A stretch of DNA of 64,000 bases from positions 1 to 64,000 of the forward strand of contig CAYNHF010000021.1 of assembly GCA_964397045.1 (NCBI GenBank). The letters run 5' to 3'. Under the pieces are notes generated by a model, which was not told the origin of the DNA, made no database searches, and worked only from the letters and a program-made list of their open reading frames with translations. Below, piece by piece: positions 17,832-27,175 of this stretch. The position numbers were made by a program, and so were the translations under genes. Source of the DNA: CAYNHF01 sp964397045. GTDB lineage: Bacteria; Actinomycetota; Acidimicrobiia; Spongiisociales; UBA5794. Position 1 is the stretch's first letter. Each line of letters opens with the position of its first letter.

Positions 17832-18087
17832 TGTGGCTCTATCGTCAAAAAACGATGCTCAACTGAGCGCTTTCTTGAAACCTACCGGTTCGCAGTGCCG
17901 AATTGGGGTGGCCGGTCGAAGTAGCCGAATGTGGACCTCCTGCCCAACGCTCTGTGGGCCAGACGCCTCGAAATCTCTGATTCATTGTGGGCTAGTCACC
18001 TAGCGCATCCTGACAGGCGTTTCCTAAGATAGCTCTGCAGCAACGATTGCCAGGACCGTTGTTGAATGTAGGAGGGGGAAGGACACC
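17832..18087. other. Intergenic region upstream of the DivIVA-like gene
   Basis: 256 bases without a convincing gene; a 64-codon plus-strand frame at 17809-18003 looks random. TAAGAT at 18025-18030 is a candidate -10 element, placing the start of transcription near 18037 and leaving a 50-base leader with a strong AGGAGGGGGAAGG site before the GTG. No good -35 box is seen. Confidence 0.35.
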
Positions 18088-20088
18088 GTGGAGCTTTCTG
18101 CTTCATCTATCGAACGCACGACGTTCGACCAGGTCAAACGTGGTGGGTATGACGCCGAGCAGGTCGATGAGTACCTGCGACGCCTTTCGGACGCGGTCGC
18201 ACGCGTGGAAGAGGCGATGGCGCGAGACCGCCGTCAAATGGGAGTTCTCCAGCAGGAACTATACGAGACGCGCGTAGCGGCAGACCGCACCGCTGAGACG
18301 TTCCTGGCCGCATCTGAAGCGAAGGCCCATCTGATCGAGGGTGCCACGGCTCGGGCCGAAGAGATTCTCGAGCATGCCTACCGGGAGTCGGGCCGCCAGG
18401 GCGACGTGCATCAGCTCGCAGTCGAGGAACTCGACAAGATCGGCGCCACCAGAGTGGAGTCGGTCGCGCCGATGTTCGCTCCGCCGGCCGGAGATGACTC
18501 AGGTGATGGGGCACCCGGTGGGGAAGCCCAGGCAGAGGAACTCGTAGCGCTGGCTCGAGCCGAAGCGGATTCGATCCTCGCGGCGGCCCAGAGCGAAGCC
18601 GACCAAGCGAGTCGAGATGCCGAAGATCGAGTCGATGCCGCCAGGGCGCTCTCGGGCGAGATGGTTGCGCAGGCTGAGGCCGAGGCCTCCCGCATCCTGG
18701 AGTCAGCCGAAGAGGTGCGTCTGCAGGCAGACGACGAGTCCAATCGGCTCGGGGCCGTCTCGATGTTGGCCGCCGCTACCAGTGAGGCACGCAAGGCAAG
18801 TGCCGAAGCCGAGGCGTTGCTGGCAGCGGCTTCCGTTGAAGCGCAGGGGATCCGCGACGAGGCCGGCGCCGTGCTGGCTGCCGCCTCGGCCGACGCAGAT
18901 CGTATGCGGGGCGAGGCGAGCGCAGCTATCGAGTCGGCGAGAGAAGAAGCCGCTGAGATGGCGGTCGCCGCTGCCCTGGCAGACCACGAGGCATCCGTTG
19001 CCTCCAGTGCCGAGGAAGGCGAAGCCATTGTGGCGAGAGCCCGCGAGGAGGCAGAACAGATCACAAGGAGTGCACGGAAGGCTGCCGAAGCCATCCGACA
19101 GGCTGCCCTCGAGCACGATGTCGAGGTCGAGGGCCAGGCGGCGTCCGTCCTCGAGGCGGCCCAGCAGGAACTCCAGGCGGCACGGGACGAGGCTGCCGAC
19201 TTGGTCAGGGTCGGCAACGAGTCCGCCGCCGAAGTTCTCGCGGGCGCCCGCACCGATTCCGAGGAGATGAAGCAGCAGACCGAGGCGGAGTTTGCTCGCC
19301 AGCAGGAGGAGCTGCACGCTGCCGAGGCGGAGGCTGCCGAGATGGTGCAGCAGGCGAATGCAACCGCCGCCGAAATCCTTGCCGAGGCAAATATGAACTC
19401 CGAGAGAGTTGTTCAACAGACCGAGGTGGCATTGGTCGGCAAGCAGGAGGAGCTGCACGCTGCCGAAGCGGAGGCTGCCGAGCTGGTGCGACAGGCGAAT
19501 GAATCCGCCGCCGGCATCGTGGCCGAATCCGCGACGCAGGCTGAAGAACTGGCCAGGCAGAACGAGGCAGAGCTCGATACCAGGCGGCAAGAGGTGCAAG
19601 CAGAACTCGATGAACGCCGGGCGCAACTCAAGGCCGAAGCGCAGGCTGCGCTGGACGCCGAGGCCCGCGACGAGTTCGACCGGATCGTGGCCGAAGCCAG
19701 AATGGAGGCCGCTGCGGTCGTGGATGAGGCGCACGAGCAGGCTTCCGGGATCACCGCTGAGGCTGAGGCGGAGCACGAGGATCTGCTCATCAGGCTCCGC
19801 AGGCTGCGCGCGTTGGTCGAGCAGATGGAGGCCAAGCCGACGGGCAGGAAACAGCCACCGGTGGATGACCAGGATGGCGTCGTTGTTGTGCTGGGTGGCG
19901 TGGGTACCGAACCAGATGTCGCCATCGACGACACGGCGAGCGGGGTCCGCCAGTCGCGCTACGCCCGACGCTCGGCGTCGCTGCCGAGTCTGGGCAAGGA
20001 CGCAGGCAAGGTGCTCGAGGACATGGGTTCATTGCGCAAAGACGCCAGCAGAGGCAAGGCAAAGACTGCCGAAGGGGAGACTGCCTAG
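18088..20088 (+). CDS. Large DivIVA/Wag31-like coiled-coil protein
   Basis: 666 residues. The N-terminus has the DivIVA membrane-binding module (TTFDQVKRGGYDAEQVDEYL, residues 12-31) that targets curved polar or septal membrane in this family. From about 35 to 590 it is nearly continuous Ala/Glu-rich coiled coil, including three 47-residue repeats encoded by 141-bp units at 19162, 19303 and 19444. The tail is less ordered and ends with a SRYA...P.LG..AG motif (623-640) shared with the protein at 54278. It is more than twice the length of typical Wag31, suggesting a long filament-forming scaffold like Scy/FilP or a polar organiser. The GTG start has AGGAGGGGGAAGG upstream. Confidence 0.85.
   Translation: MELSASSIERTTFDQVKRGGYDAEQVDEYLRRLSDAVARVEEAMARDRRQMGVLQQELYETRVAADRTAETFLAASEAKAHLIEGATARAEEILEHAYRESGRQGDVHQLAVEELDKIGATRVESVAPMFAPPAGDDSGDGAPGGEAQAEELVALARAEADSILAAAQSEADQASRDAEDRVDAARALSGEMVAQAEAEASRILESAEEVRLQADDESNRLGAVSMLAAATSEARKASAEAEALLAAASVEAQGIRDEAGAVLAAASADADRMRGEASAAIESAREEAAEMAVAAALADHEASVASSAEEGEAIVARAREEAEQITRSARKAAEAIRQAALEHDVEVEGQAASVLEAAQQELQAARDEAADLVRVGNESAAEVLAGARTDSEEMKQQTEAEFARQQEELHAAEAEAAEMVQQANATAAEILAEANMNSERVVQQTEVALVGKQEELHAAEAEAAELVRQANESAAGIVAESATQAEELARQNEAELDTRRQEVQAELDERRAQLKAEAQAALDAEARDEFDRIVAEARMEAAAVVDEAHEQASGITAEAEAEHEDLLIRLRRLRALVEQMEAKPTGRKQPPVDDQDGVVVVLGGVGTEPDVAIDDTASGVRQSRYARRSASLPSLGKDAGKVLEDMGSLRKDASRGKAKTAEGETA
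19162..19584 (+). repeat. Three imperfect 141-bp direct repeats inside the DivIVA-like gene
   Basis: Units begin at 19162, 19303 and 19444, each 141 bases (47 codons). Units 2 and 3 share nearly identical runs starting CAGGAGGAGCTGCACGCTGC. The period gives a 47-residue coiled-coil module containing QEELHAAEAEAAE. Such arrays can expand or contract by recombination. Confidence 0.85.
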
Positions 20089-20092
20089 GCGA

Positions 20093-22261
20093 TCAAGCAG
20101 CCGGGGAAGTCGGCAGGCGGAGCCGGAACGTACTGTGTCCGTCCTCGACGTAGTAGTCGAGGCTGCCCCGCATCACTTCCGCGAGGTGCCGGCTGACCGT
20201 GAGACCGAGACCAACCGAACCGGGCAGCTTCTCGCCGTCGGGTGCTCGATGGTACGGATCGAAGATCGAGTCCCATTGATCGGCCGATAACCCTGCTCCG
20301 TGGTCCTGCACGAGCAACTCGACCTGGTGGTCCGCCGTCTGTTCGACCGAGATATGCACCGGCGCCGTCCCGTAACGTGCTGCATTGGACAGCAGGTTGC
20401 GGAGGATCTGCCGTACCCGAAACGGGTCGGCATGAGCATTGGGAGCAGTGCTGAGATCAACGTGGGCGGTTCCCCCGGTCCACACGTCGAGCACCTGGCT
20501 CACCTCTACTGAGAGGTCGATCGTGCGAGGCTCCACCACGACCTGGCCTCGCTCGGCTCTGGCAGCTACAAGCAGGTCATCGATGAGGTCTGCCATCTCG
20601 CTGCTCTGGTCTGCGATGAGGCGAATGAACTCCTGCTGCTCCTCTGGTCCGAACGCTGCTTGGTTGAATCGGAGCTCGGTCGCCAGCCCGACGATGGCGG
20701 TGAGCGGGGTGCGCAGCTCGTGACTCACTGAGGCAACGAGATCGTCCTTCGACTTGAGGAGCGACTCGAGCTGGTGCTGCACCAGCTTCTGTTCGGTGAC
20801 CTCGCGGACGGTGACGAGAGCGTGGGTGTCATCGATTCGGCTGATCGTTGCAGAGAAGAACCGTTCTGGTGGCGACCCGGTGAGGCCAAAGTCGAAATGG
20901 GCAGGTTTGCCCAGGTCGAGCACGGTCCGTACCTGTTCAAGGAGCGGAGCGGCGTGGTCGGGGAACAGATCGGTGACGGTGCCGTGGACCGCCTCCGACA
21001 CCGGGCCGACCCCTCGCGGGGTCTTCGCTGGACGAAACGACCGGATTGTTCCGCCACGATCGACGCGAAGCATCATGTCGGGGATGGCATCCAACAGGGC
21101 GGAATTCTCCGACTCTGTCTGGTGCAGCGCGACTATTGCGTTGTGCCGCTCCGTTACATCGACGAACTGGGCGAGGATCGATCGCGGTTTGTCCCCGGGC
21201 CCGGTTACCGCTGAAGCACTGATGAGCGCCCACCGCATGGGGTCCGGGACGAGGGAAAGGCGTCGTTCCCCGAGCAGATGGGTCGACTCGACCCTACCCA
21301 GCGCTTCCAGCATGGCGAGATCGTCGTGCTCGAGATCCCAGATGTCTTGCAGCGTCAGGCCCTGCAACACTGACTCGGTGGTTCCCAGCAAGCGGCAAAT
21401 CGCAGGGTTGGCGCGGCTGATCCGAAGCCGGTCGTCTGCGATGACCATACCCGTCGGAGCCTCCGCGAATGTGCCCCGAAACAGAGCTTCCGATTCGGCG
21501 AGTTCCTCGGCGACCCTGGTTCGATCGGTGACGTCGAACACCTGGCTGGCGATCGCAAGGAGCGAGCCATCGTGGCGCCGGATCGCGGAAGAAGCGATGA
21601 GCGTGTGGAGATAGTTTCCTTCGGCATGACGCAGCCGTCGTTCCACCTTGTAGGAATCGAGGACCCCGGACCGCATCTCTGCCATGAGTCCCAGCGCGTC
21701 CGGCAGTTCATCCGGGTGGATGAACCGTGCCGCGGAACCGATCAGCAACTCCGATTCTCGGACGCCGAGCATCTTGCACAGGGCTGTGTTCACCTGTTGC
21801 ATCACCAGGTCCGGGTCCATGATTGCCAGGCCCTGGGGGGCATGGCGGAACGCGCTGCTGAACCGTTCCTCCGCCGCTTCCAGCGCGGCCTCGATCCGGT
21901 GGCGATCGGTCACATCTTCGAGGACTCCTTCCATGAAGCGGGCCCGGCCGAACTGGTCCTCCACCGTACGGGCCGTCACCCGGACCCAGATGGTGGTTCC
22001 ATCCCTGCGGCGCAATTCCACTTCGTGGGGTGGAATGTCCTCGCCTTCCTCCAACCGGATGACGAGGCTGCCGCGGAGATCGGGATCGGCGTAGAGATCT
22101 GACACGGTGACGCTGAGAAGGTCGTCTGCGGAATCGAAGCCGAGCATCTCGACGAGCGCACTGTTGACCATGACGAGGCTCCCGGATGGGGTTGTTCGGT
22201 AGGCCGCGACTGGAAGGTGCTCGATGAACTCGAGCAAGTCCGATTCGCGAAGCAGTGCCAC
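20093..22261 (-). CDS. Soluble multi-PAS sensor histidine kinase
   Basis: 722 residues with no membrane segment. Four PAS domains occupy about 7-125, 133-250, 258-372 and 386-490. The phosphoacceptor H514 lies in VSHELRTPL (HisKA). The ATPase domain has NLLSNAARYG (N box), DHGAGLS (G1) and GVGLGLTVSRHL (G2), so it should be active. No response regulator is adjacent, so it is an orphan kinase sensing a cytoplasmic signal such as redox, light or a ligand. The GTG start has GAGGGGAA upstream. Its 3' end nearly abuts that of the DivIVA-like gene (convergent, four bases). Confidence 0.9.
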   Translation of the reverse strand: MALLRESDLLEFIEHLPVAAYRTTPSGSLVMVNSALVEMLGFDSADDLLSVTVSDLYADPDLRGSLVIRLEEGEDIPPHEVELRRRDGTTIWVRVTARTVEDQFGRARFMEGVLEDVTDRHRIEAALEAAEERFSSAFRHAPQGLAIMDPDLVMQQVNTALCKMLGVRESELLIGSAARFIHPDELPDALGLMAEMRSGVLDSYKVERRLRHAEGNYLHTLIASSAIRRHDGSLLAIASQVFDVTDRTRVAEELAESEALFRGTFAEAPTGMVIADDRLRISRANPAICRLLGTTESVLQGLTLQDIWDLEHDDLAMLEALGRVESTHLLGERRLSLVPDPMRWALISASAVTGPGDKPRSILAQFVDVTERHNAIVALHQTESENSALLDAIPDMMLRVDRGGTIRSFRPAKTPRGVGPVSEAVHGTVTDLFPDHAAPLLEQVRTVLDLGKPAHFDFGLTGSPPERFFSATISRIDDTHALVTVREVTEQKLVQHQLESLLKSKDDLVASVSHELRTPLTAIVGLATELRFNQAAFGPEEQQEFIRLIADQSSEMADLIDDLLVAARAERGQVVVEPRTIDLSVEVSQVLDVWTGGTAHVDLSTAPNAHADPFRVRQILRNLLSNAARYGTAPVHISVEQTADHQVELLVQDHGAGLSADQWDSIFDPYHRAPDGEKLPGSVGLGLTVSRHLAEVMRGSLDYYVEDGHSTFRLRLPTSPAA

Positions 22262-22402
22262 GTGCCTATTCCCCTCGACCAGAGCGCCGGTGCGTTCAGG
22301 GGTTCATCGGCGAGCAGCAGCCGAGACTTCAATGGAGTTTTGCGCGAAGCGCGCCCGCCGCTTCACCGAGCCGACGGCCCGCTCGGCAACCGCAGGGCGA
22401 AG

Positions 22403-24592
22403 TCAACCGCGGAATCGTTCCCCGGACTCAGCGTGAGTTCGCAAGATGTCTGCCGGTTCGAACCGGTTGCCGTACGCGATGGCGAGTTCGTCCATCCGAG
22501 TCACCACGGCGTCTGCGCCGAGAGTGTCGACCCACATGAACGGGCCACCTGTGTACGGCGGCCAGCCAAGGCCCAGGACCGCTCCGATGTCGCCGTCGCG
22601 GGCCGACCGCAGCACCCCCTCTTCCAGGCATTTCGCGGCTTCGTTGATGAAGGGGTAGAGCAGCCGGTCCTGGACGTCCTGGATGGGAGAATCGGGAGCC
22701 GGTTGTGCTCCAAGGAGGTCGTAGACGTCCTCATCGACGTCGCCTCGCTTGCCCTTCTCATACCGGTAGTAGCCGCGGCCGGCCTTTCTCCCGAGATATC
22801 CAGCAGCCACCAGCCGTTGCAGTGGCTCGGCCTCTCCCGTGCGTTCCCCGAGCGTGGGTGCGACGATGAACCCGATTTTGGCACCTACGTCGATCCCGAC
22901 CTCGTCGCTGAGAACCGCCGGCCCCACCGGAAACCCGAACTGGGTGGCCGCGGCGTCGATGTCTTCGATCTTGGCTCCCTCTCCGACGAGTCGGAGGAAC
23001 TCAGCCACGTAAGGCATGAGTACCCGGGTGGTGTAGAAACCGGGGCTATCGCTCACGACGATCACCGTCTTGCCCTGGGCTCGCCCGAAGGCAACACAGG
23101 TTGCCGTCACCCAATCGGCCGTCGTGTCCGTCACCACGACCTCGAGGAGCGGCATCTTCTCGACCGGGGAGAAGTAATGCATGCCAATGACCTGCTCCGG
23201 CCGTTTGGCCCCGGATGCGATCTCTCCGATCGGGATCGATGACGTATTCGAAGCGAAGATCGTGTCCTCGTCTGTTGCGGACTCCACGTCTTCGAGGATT
23301 GCCTGCTTCAGCTTGAGATCCTCGAATACTGCTTCGATGACGAGGTCCAGGTGTCTGAACCCTTCGTAGTCCACCGTCGCGGTGACCCGGTGCATCGCAG
23401 CCCTGGCTTCACCAGGGGTCAGTCGGCGGCGTTTCTTGCGGGCTGCCACCTCGCGTGACACATGAGCCAGAGCGCGCCCCGCGGCTTCGAATTCGACCTC
23501 CTTCAGACGAGTGGCAACCCTTGTGTTCAGCGTGTTCACGGTGGCGATTCCAGCGCCCATGAGGCCGCCACCGATCACTCCGACCCGCGACACGGGACGA
23601 GCGGCAGTGTCGCCAGTGACTCCACTTTCATGCTTCATCTCCTGGGTCGCGGCGAAGATCGACCGCAGCGCCTTCGACTCCGGGGACGTCACCAGCGGGG
23701 CGAACTGCCGGACTTCCTCTGCATAGCCGGCTGCGGCTCCCTCGTCTATCCCGACCCGAATCGCGGTGATGGCGGCGGGAGCGGCCGGGTAGTGCCCGCC
23801 CGTCTCGGCCAGCATCCGCTCTTCTGCCTTCGAAAAGAGCAGCTTGCGACCTACCGGGTTCTCTTCGAGCGCCAACTGCTGGAGGTGCGAAGGGGCAAGC
23901 CAGGTCTTCATGCGCGTTGCGCGCCCGGGTTGCGACACGCCTGACCCTGCAGCCTCCAGCACCCGGCGGCGCGCTACCTCGACGAGGACTTCCTTGGGGC
24001 ACACCTCGTCGACGAGTCCTATGGATCGCGCCTTGCGCGGGCGGACGGACCGGCCGGTGAGGATGAGGTCGAGTCCTGCGGCGATGCCGACCAGTCGTGG
24101 CAGGCGCTGGGTGCCGCCGGCGGCAGGTATCAATCCGAGCCTGGTTTCGGGCTGCCCGAACTGGGTCACTGTGGCATCGTCCGAAGCGATTCGGCTGCTG
24201 CAGGCCATCGCGAATTCCAAACCGCCGCCCAGACATGCGCCGTGAATGGCGGCAATCACCGGCTTGCCGTGCTCGGTGCTGAGGGCTTCGAGTCGACCGA
24301 ATACCTCCTGAGCTGCGACGATTCCGGCTGCGGCCTCTTCCGGCGTCTGAATAGTCGCCAGCCAGCGGAGGTCTGCGCCGACGATGAAGCTGTTCGGCTT
24401 CGCTGAGGTGATCACCACCCCGACGATTGCATCGTCGGTTTCACAGCGATCGATGATGGCGGCGAGGTCCTCCGTCAGTTCTGGGGCCAGCGAGTTGACA
24501 GATTCACCGGCCCGATCGATCCAGACGACGGCCACTCCATCGGTGCCTACGTCGATCGAAAAGTGTTCGAGCCTCGAGTCAGTGGTGGACAC
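22403..24592 (-). CDS. fadB: Fatty acid oxidation complex alpha subunit (enoyl-CoA hydratase / 3-hydroxyacyl-CoA dehydrogenase)
   Basis: A bifunctional beta-oxidation enzyme of about 729 residues. The N-terminal crotonase domain has GACLGGGLEFAMAC for the oxyanion hole and GLIPAAGGTQRLPR with the catalytic acid region. The dehydrogenase part has the NAD motif VGVIGGGLMGAG, the catalytic His in GMHYFSPVEKMPLLEV and a C-terminal helical repeat. GTG 24592 is chosen because GAAAGGA lies about nine bases upstream; an earlier in-frame start at 24649 lies within the thiolase gene. The preceding thiolase gene ends 13 bases upstream, so the two form a fadA-fadB operon. Confidence 0.93.
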   Translation of the reverse strand: MSTTDSRLEHFSIDVGTDGVAVVWIDRAGESVNSLAPELTEDLAAIIDRCETDDAIVGVVITSAKPNSFIVGADLRWLATIQTPEEAAAGIVAAQEVFGRLEALSTEHGKPVIAAIHGACLGGGLEFAMACSSRIASDDATVTQFGQPETRLGLIPAAGGTQRLPRLVGIAAGLDLILTGRSVRPRKARSIGLVDEVCPKEVLVEVARRRVLEAAGSGVSQPGRATRMKTWLAPSHLQQLALEENPVGRKLLFSKAEERMLAETGGHYPAAPAAITAIRVGIDEGAAAGYAEEVRQFAPLVTSPESKALRSIFAATQEMKHESGVTGDTAARPVSRVGVIGGGLMGAGIATVNTLNTRVATRLKEVEFEAAGRALAHVSREVAARKKRRRLTPGEARAAMHRVTATVDYEGFRHLDLVIEAVFEDLKLKQAILEDVESATDEDTIFASNTSSIPIGEIASGAKRPEQVIGMHYFSPVEKMPLLEVVVTDTTADWVTATCVAFGRAQGKTVIVVSDSPGFYTTRVLMPYVAEFLRLVGEGAKIEDIDAAATQFGFPVGPAVLSDEVGIDVGAKIGFIVAPTLGERTGEAEPLQRLVAAGYLGRKAGRGYYRYEKGKRGDVDEDVYDLLGAQPAPDSPIQDVQDRLLYPFINEAAKCLEEGVLRSARDGDIGAVLGLGWPPYTGGPFMWVDTLGADAVVTRMDELAIAYGNRFEPADILRTHAESGERFRG

Positions 24593-24605
24593 CGTGTCCG
24601 TCCTT

Positions 24606-25913
24606 TCAGCGTTCGATGATGAGGGCGGCGCCGAGGCCTCCCGCAGCACATTGAGTGATCAGCGCGGTTCCGGCGTCGCGCCTGTTGAGCTCGTTCGCCA
24701 TCGTGAGCGCCTGGCGGGCTCCGGTCGCAGCGAACGGATGACCCAGCGAGATCGATCCGCCGTAGAGATTGAGCCGCGCTTCTTCGATCTCGCCTGTGGC
24801 TTTGGTGCGGCCGAGATGCTGTTCGGCCCAGGCCGTAGAACCGAACGCTTGGAGGTTCGACAGCACCTGGGCGGCAAAGGCTTCGTGCATATCGATCACG
24901 TCGATGTCGGTGAGCGACATGCCGGCCCGATCGAGGGCGACTGGGGACGCAAAGGCGGGCCCCATCAGCATCTGCCAGCCGGGATCGAGCGCCGCGAAAG
25001 CCCACGAGCGGATGAAAGCCAGTGGCACGATTCCCAGCGCTTCGGCGGTCGATTCCTCCATGAGGACCACTGCGGCTGCTCCGTCTGTGAGCGGCGAGCT
25101 GTTGCCTGCAGTCACGGTGCCGTACTTTCGATCGAAGACGGGCTTCAGCTTGGCCAGTTTCTCGAGCGTACTGTCCGGACGAGGGATGTTGTCACGCTCG
25201 ACGGTGGTGCGGAAGGCGGGACCAACGGCGAACGGCATCACCTCATCGTCGTAGATGCTCTTCTCCCATGCCTCGACTGCTTTGCGGTGCGATTCGAGGG
25301 CGTACTCGTCTTGTGATTCCCGTGAGATCCCATTCTCCCGGGCCATCTTCTCCGCGGCATCACCCATGGTGAACCCCGTTGCCTTGTCTGCCAGAGCGGG
25401 GGCGCGTGGAGCGAGGTGCGACGGCCGCAGCCGGGAGAATGACTTGATCTTGCCTGCCACGTCCTTGGATGCATTGGCCGCCATGAGTGCGCTCACCACT
25501 GCGTCGTCGTAGAGCAGCGGCGGCCTTGAGAGACTATCGGTACCACCCGCGATCACGATGCTCGCATCACCCGCCAGGATGGCACCGGTGCCGCTGACGA
25601 TGGCCTGGGTCGAGGTTGCGCAGGCCCGCGACACCGAGTAGGCGTCGATCGTGCGGGGGAGACCGGCGGCGAGCACGATCTCACGAGCGACGTTGGGTGC
25701 GGTGACGTCACCCACGACCGCGCCGAAGATGAGCTGGTCGATCTGATCCCCCGTCAGCCCAGTTCTGGCCATGAGCTCGGTGACGAGCCCGCTGGCGAGA
25801 TCGAGAGCACTCAGGTCTCGATAGTCGGTGCCGGACTTGAGGAATGGCGTTCGAAGACCCGCCACGATGGCGACCCTGCGTCCGTTGACCTTGCCTGGGT
25901 TGTTCTTGACCAT
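24606..25913 (-). CDS. fadA: Acetyl-CoA acyltransferase (3-ketoacyl-CoA thiolase), FadI/FadA type
   Basis: The thiolytic last step of beta-oxidation, 435 residues. The nucleophilic Cys is in SVSRACATSTQA, the His in MHEAFAAQ, and the second His in GGSISLGHPFAATGAR. The acid/base Cys is in TQCAAGGLGAA. The length and sequence fit the FadI subgroup, which works with a FadJ/FadB-like partner, here the next gene. The ATG has GAGGA seven bases upstream. An imperfect palindrome (25931-25942) in the promoter region may be a repressor site. The symbol fadA is used for the role; fadI would be equally acceptable. Confidence 0.92.
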   Translation of the reverse strand: MVKNNPGKVNGRRVAIVAGLRTPFLKSGTDYRDLSALDLASGLVTELMARTGLTGDQIDQLIFGAVVGDVTAPNVAREIVLAAGLPRTIDAYSVSRACATSTQAIVSGTGAILAGDASIVIAGGTDSLSRPPLLYDDAVVSALMAANASKDVAGKIKSFSRLRPSHLAPRAPALADKATGFTMGDAAEKMARENGISRESQDEYALESHRKAVEAWEKSIYDDEVMPFAVGPAFRTTVERDNIPRPDSTLEKLAKLKPVFDRKYGTVTAGNSSPLTDGAAAVVLMEESTAEALGIVPLAFIRSWAFAALDPGWQMLMGPAFASPVALDRAGMSLTDIDVIDMHEAFAAQVLSNLQAFGSTAWAEQHLGRTKATGEIEEARLNLYGGSISLGHPFAATGARQALTMANELNRRDAGTALITQCAAGGLGAALIIER

Positions 25914-25930
25914 GGGTCCTCACAGACTTT

Positions 25931-25942
25931 GAGCGATCGTTC
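25931..25942. promoter_or_regulatory. Imperfect palindrome, possible TetR-type operator of fadA-fadB
   Basis: GAGCGATCGTTC is palindromic except for one pair and lies about 18 bases upstream of the thiolase start, within the divergent intergenic region. Fatty-acid operons of actinobacteria are often controlled by TetR-type repressors, but none is encoded nearby. Confidence 0.3.
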
Positions 25943-26005
25943 CAATTCTGGCACACCTCCCGCCGCGCCGATCCGCAGAGCCCCACACGTGGGTATGGTC
26001 GTGAC

Positions 26006-26767
26006 ATGGCCTGGTTCGACTGGGGTTGGTTGAGGAGCCTGCTGGCGTGGTTCAGCCCCCCGCGGCAGCAGGGAGCGTCGTCGTTCCACCTCTTCTGGCG
26101 GGGGGTGCCCGACGATGTGGTTGTCGCCGCCGCGACGCTGGAAGTCATGGAACGCCCGACGGTCGACGAGTTGTACTTCTGGGCGCTGCAGGTGTCGTTC
26201 GATGGCCCTTCCGGGCGAACTGGCGGTGCCCACCTCGGACTGCAACACCATCCCGGCTACCCGGAATCATCTGCGGCGAACTGGGGCGGGTACGACGACA
26301 TTGCCGGTGGCACGCTGGAGGGCACCGCGTCGGACCTTCCATCTGCCCTCGGCAACGAGAACACTCGAACCTACCACTGGGAGGCGCAGCGCCGCTACCG
26401 GCTCGAGATCTCTCGAGCACCTTCCGGATGGTGGCAGGGGAGTGTCACCGACCTGGCGTCTGGAGACACCACCGCCATTCGCGAACTCAACGGTCGAGAC
26501 GGTGATCGGCTGGTCGGACTCGCAGTGTGGTCCGAGGTGTTCGCGCCGTGCGATGCCCCCGCGACGACTGTGCGTTGGGCCGACCTCGAGTACACCACTG
26601 CTTCGGGGCAGCGCGGCGCTCCACTCGGCCTCGAGGTCAACTACCAGGCGCAGTCCGCGGGCGGCTGCGCCAACACCGACTCCTACCTCGAAGGCGAGAC
26701 TGCGCTGCAATCGACGAACACGAAGCGGAAGACGCCTCAGGGCACCTACCTCCGGTGGCCCAGCTAG
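26006..26767 (+). CDS. Hypothetical protein, Trp-rich, no recognised domain
   Basis: 253 residues, soluble apart from a short Trp-rich amphipathic start (MAWFDWGWLRSLLAWF) that could touch membrane. The body is beta-rich with several Trp/Tyr (ELYFWALQVSF, YHWEAQRRYRLEISR, TVRWADLEY), suggesting a jelly-roll or carbohydrate-binding-like fold; I cannot assign a family. TATGGT (25994-25999) ends exactly six bases before the ATG with no ribosome site, so a leaderless mRNA is likely and supports this start. Divergent from fadA. Confidence 0.65.
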   Translation: MAWFDWGWLRSLLAWFSPPRQQGASSFHLFWRGVPDDVVVAAATLEVMERPTVDELYFWALQVSFDGPSGRTGGAHLGLQHHPGYPESSAANWGGYDDIAGGTLEGTASDLPSALGNENTRTYHWEAQRRYRLEISRAPSGWWQGSVTDLASGDTTAIRELNGRDGDRLVGLAVWSEVFAPCDAPATTVRWADLEYTTASGQRGAPLGLEVNYQAQSAGGCANTDSYLEGETALQSTNTKRKTPQGTYLRWPS

Positions 26768-26837
26768 CCCACCCGCGGTGGTGGCGGAGGCGGAGAGATG
26801 ACCTTCGGGTCTGTGGTGTTGTCTGCGAAGACGGGGA

Positions 26838-27047
26838 TTACGCGTCGAACTTGAACGAAACCTTGAGCTTGGTTCGATAGGCGACGACCTGGCCATCTTC
26901 ACCGAGGTGCAGATCGAGGGCGCTCACTTCGGCTATCCGCAGATCGCGAAGCGACGAGGCTGCCTTCTTGATCGCGACCGCCGCGGCTGCCTCCCATGAC
27001 TCACTGCTCGAGCCGACGATCTCGACGACCTTGTAGACGCTGTCCAT
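26838..27047 (-). CDS. Dodecin (flavin-binding)
   Basis: 69 residues matching dodecin along its whole length: VYKVVEIVGSSSESWEAA at the start and VVAYRTKLKVSFKFD at the end. Dodecins assemble into hollow 12-mers that store FMN/FAD or CoA-type ligands and buffer flavin. The ATG has GAGGAGCAGGA directly upstream; a longer in-frame extension to 27170 looks non-coding. It is probably a separate transcription unit downstream of the DUF1684 gene. Confidence 0.92.
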   Translation of the reverse strand: MDSVYKVVEIVGSSSESWEAAAAVAIKKAASSLRDLRIAEVSALDLHLGEDGQVVAYRTKLKVSFKFDA

Positions 27048-27175
27048 TCCTGCTCCTCTCCCCGGCCGCGTACCGGCCGGAAACCCGTTTCTCCATCGTG
27101 AGAGGTCAAAGGACCCGGGTCCAGGGCCGGAATGCCTTTGCCTGCCGAATGATCCCCTCGGAAGCTGCACGTGCT

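Noticed and set aside
17809..18003. 64-codon frame before the DivIVA-like gene
   Set aside because: No ribosome site, no hydrophobic or domain pattern, and it overlaps the small gene on the other strand.
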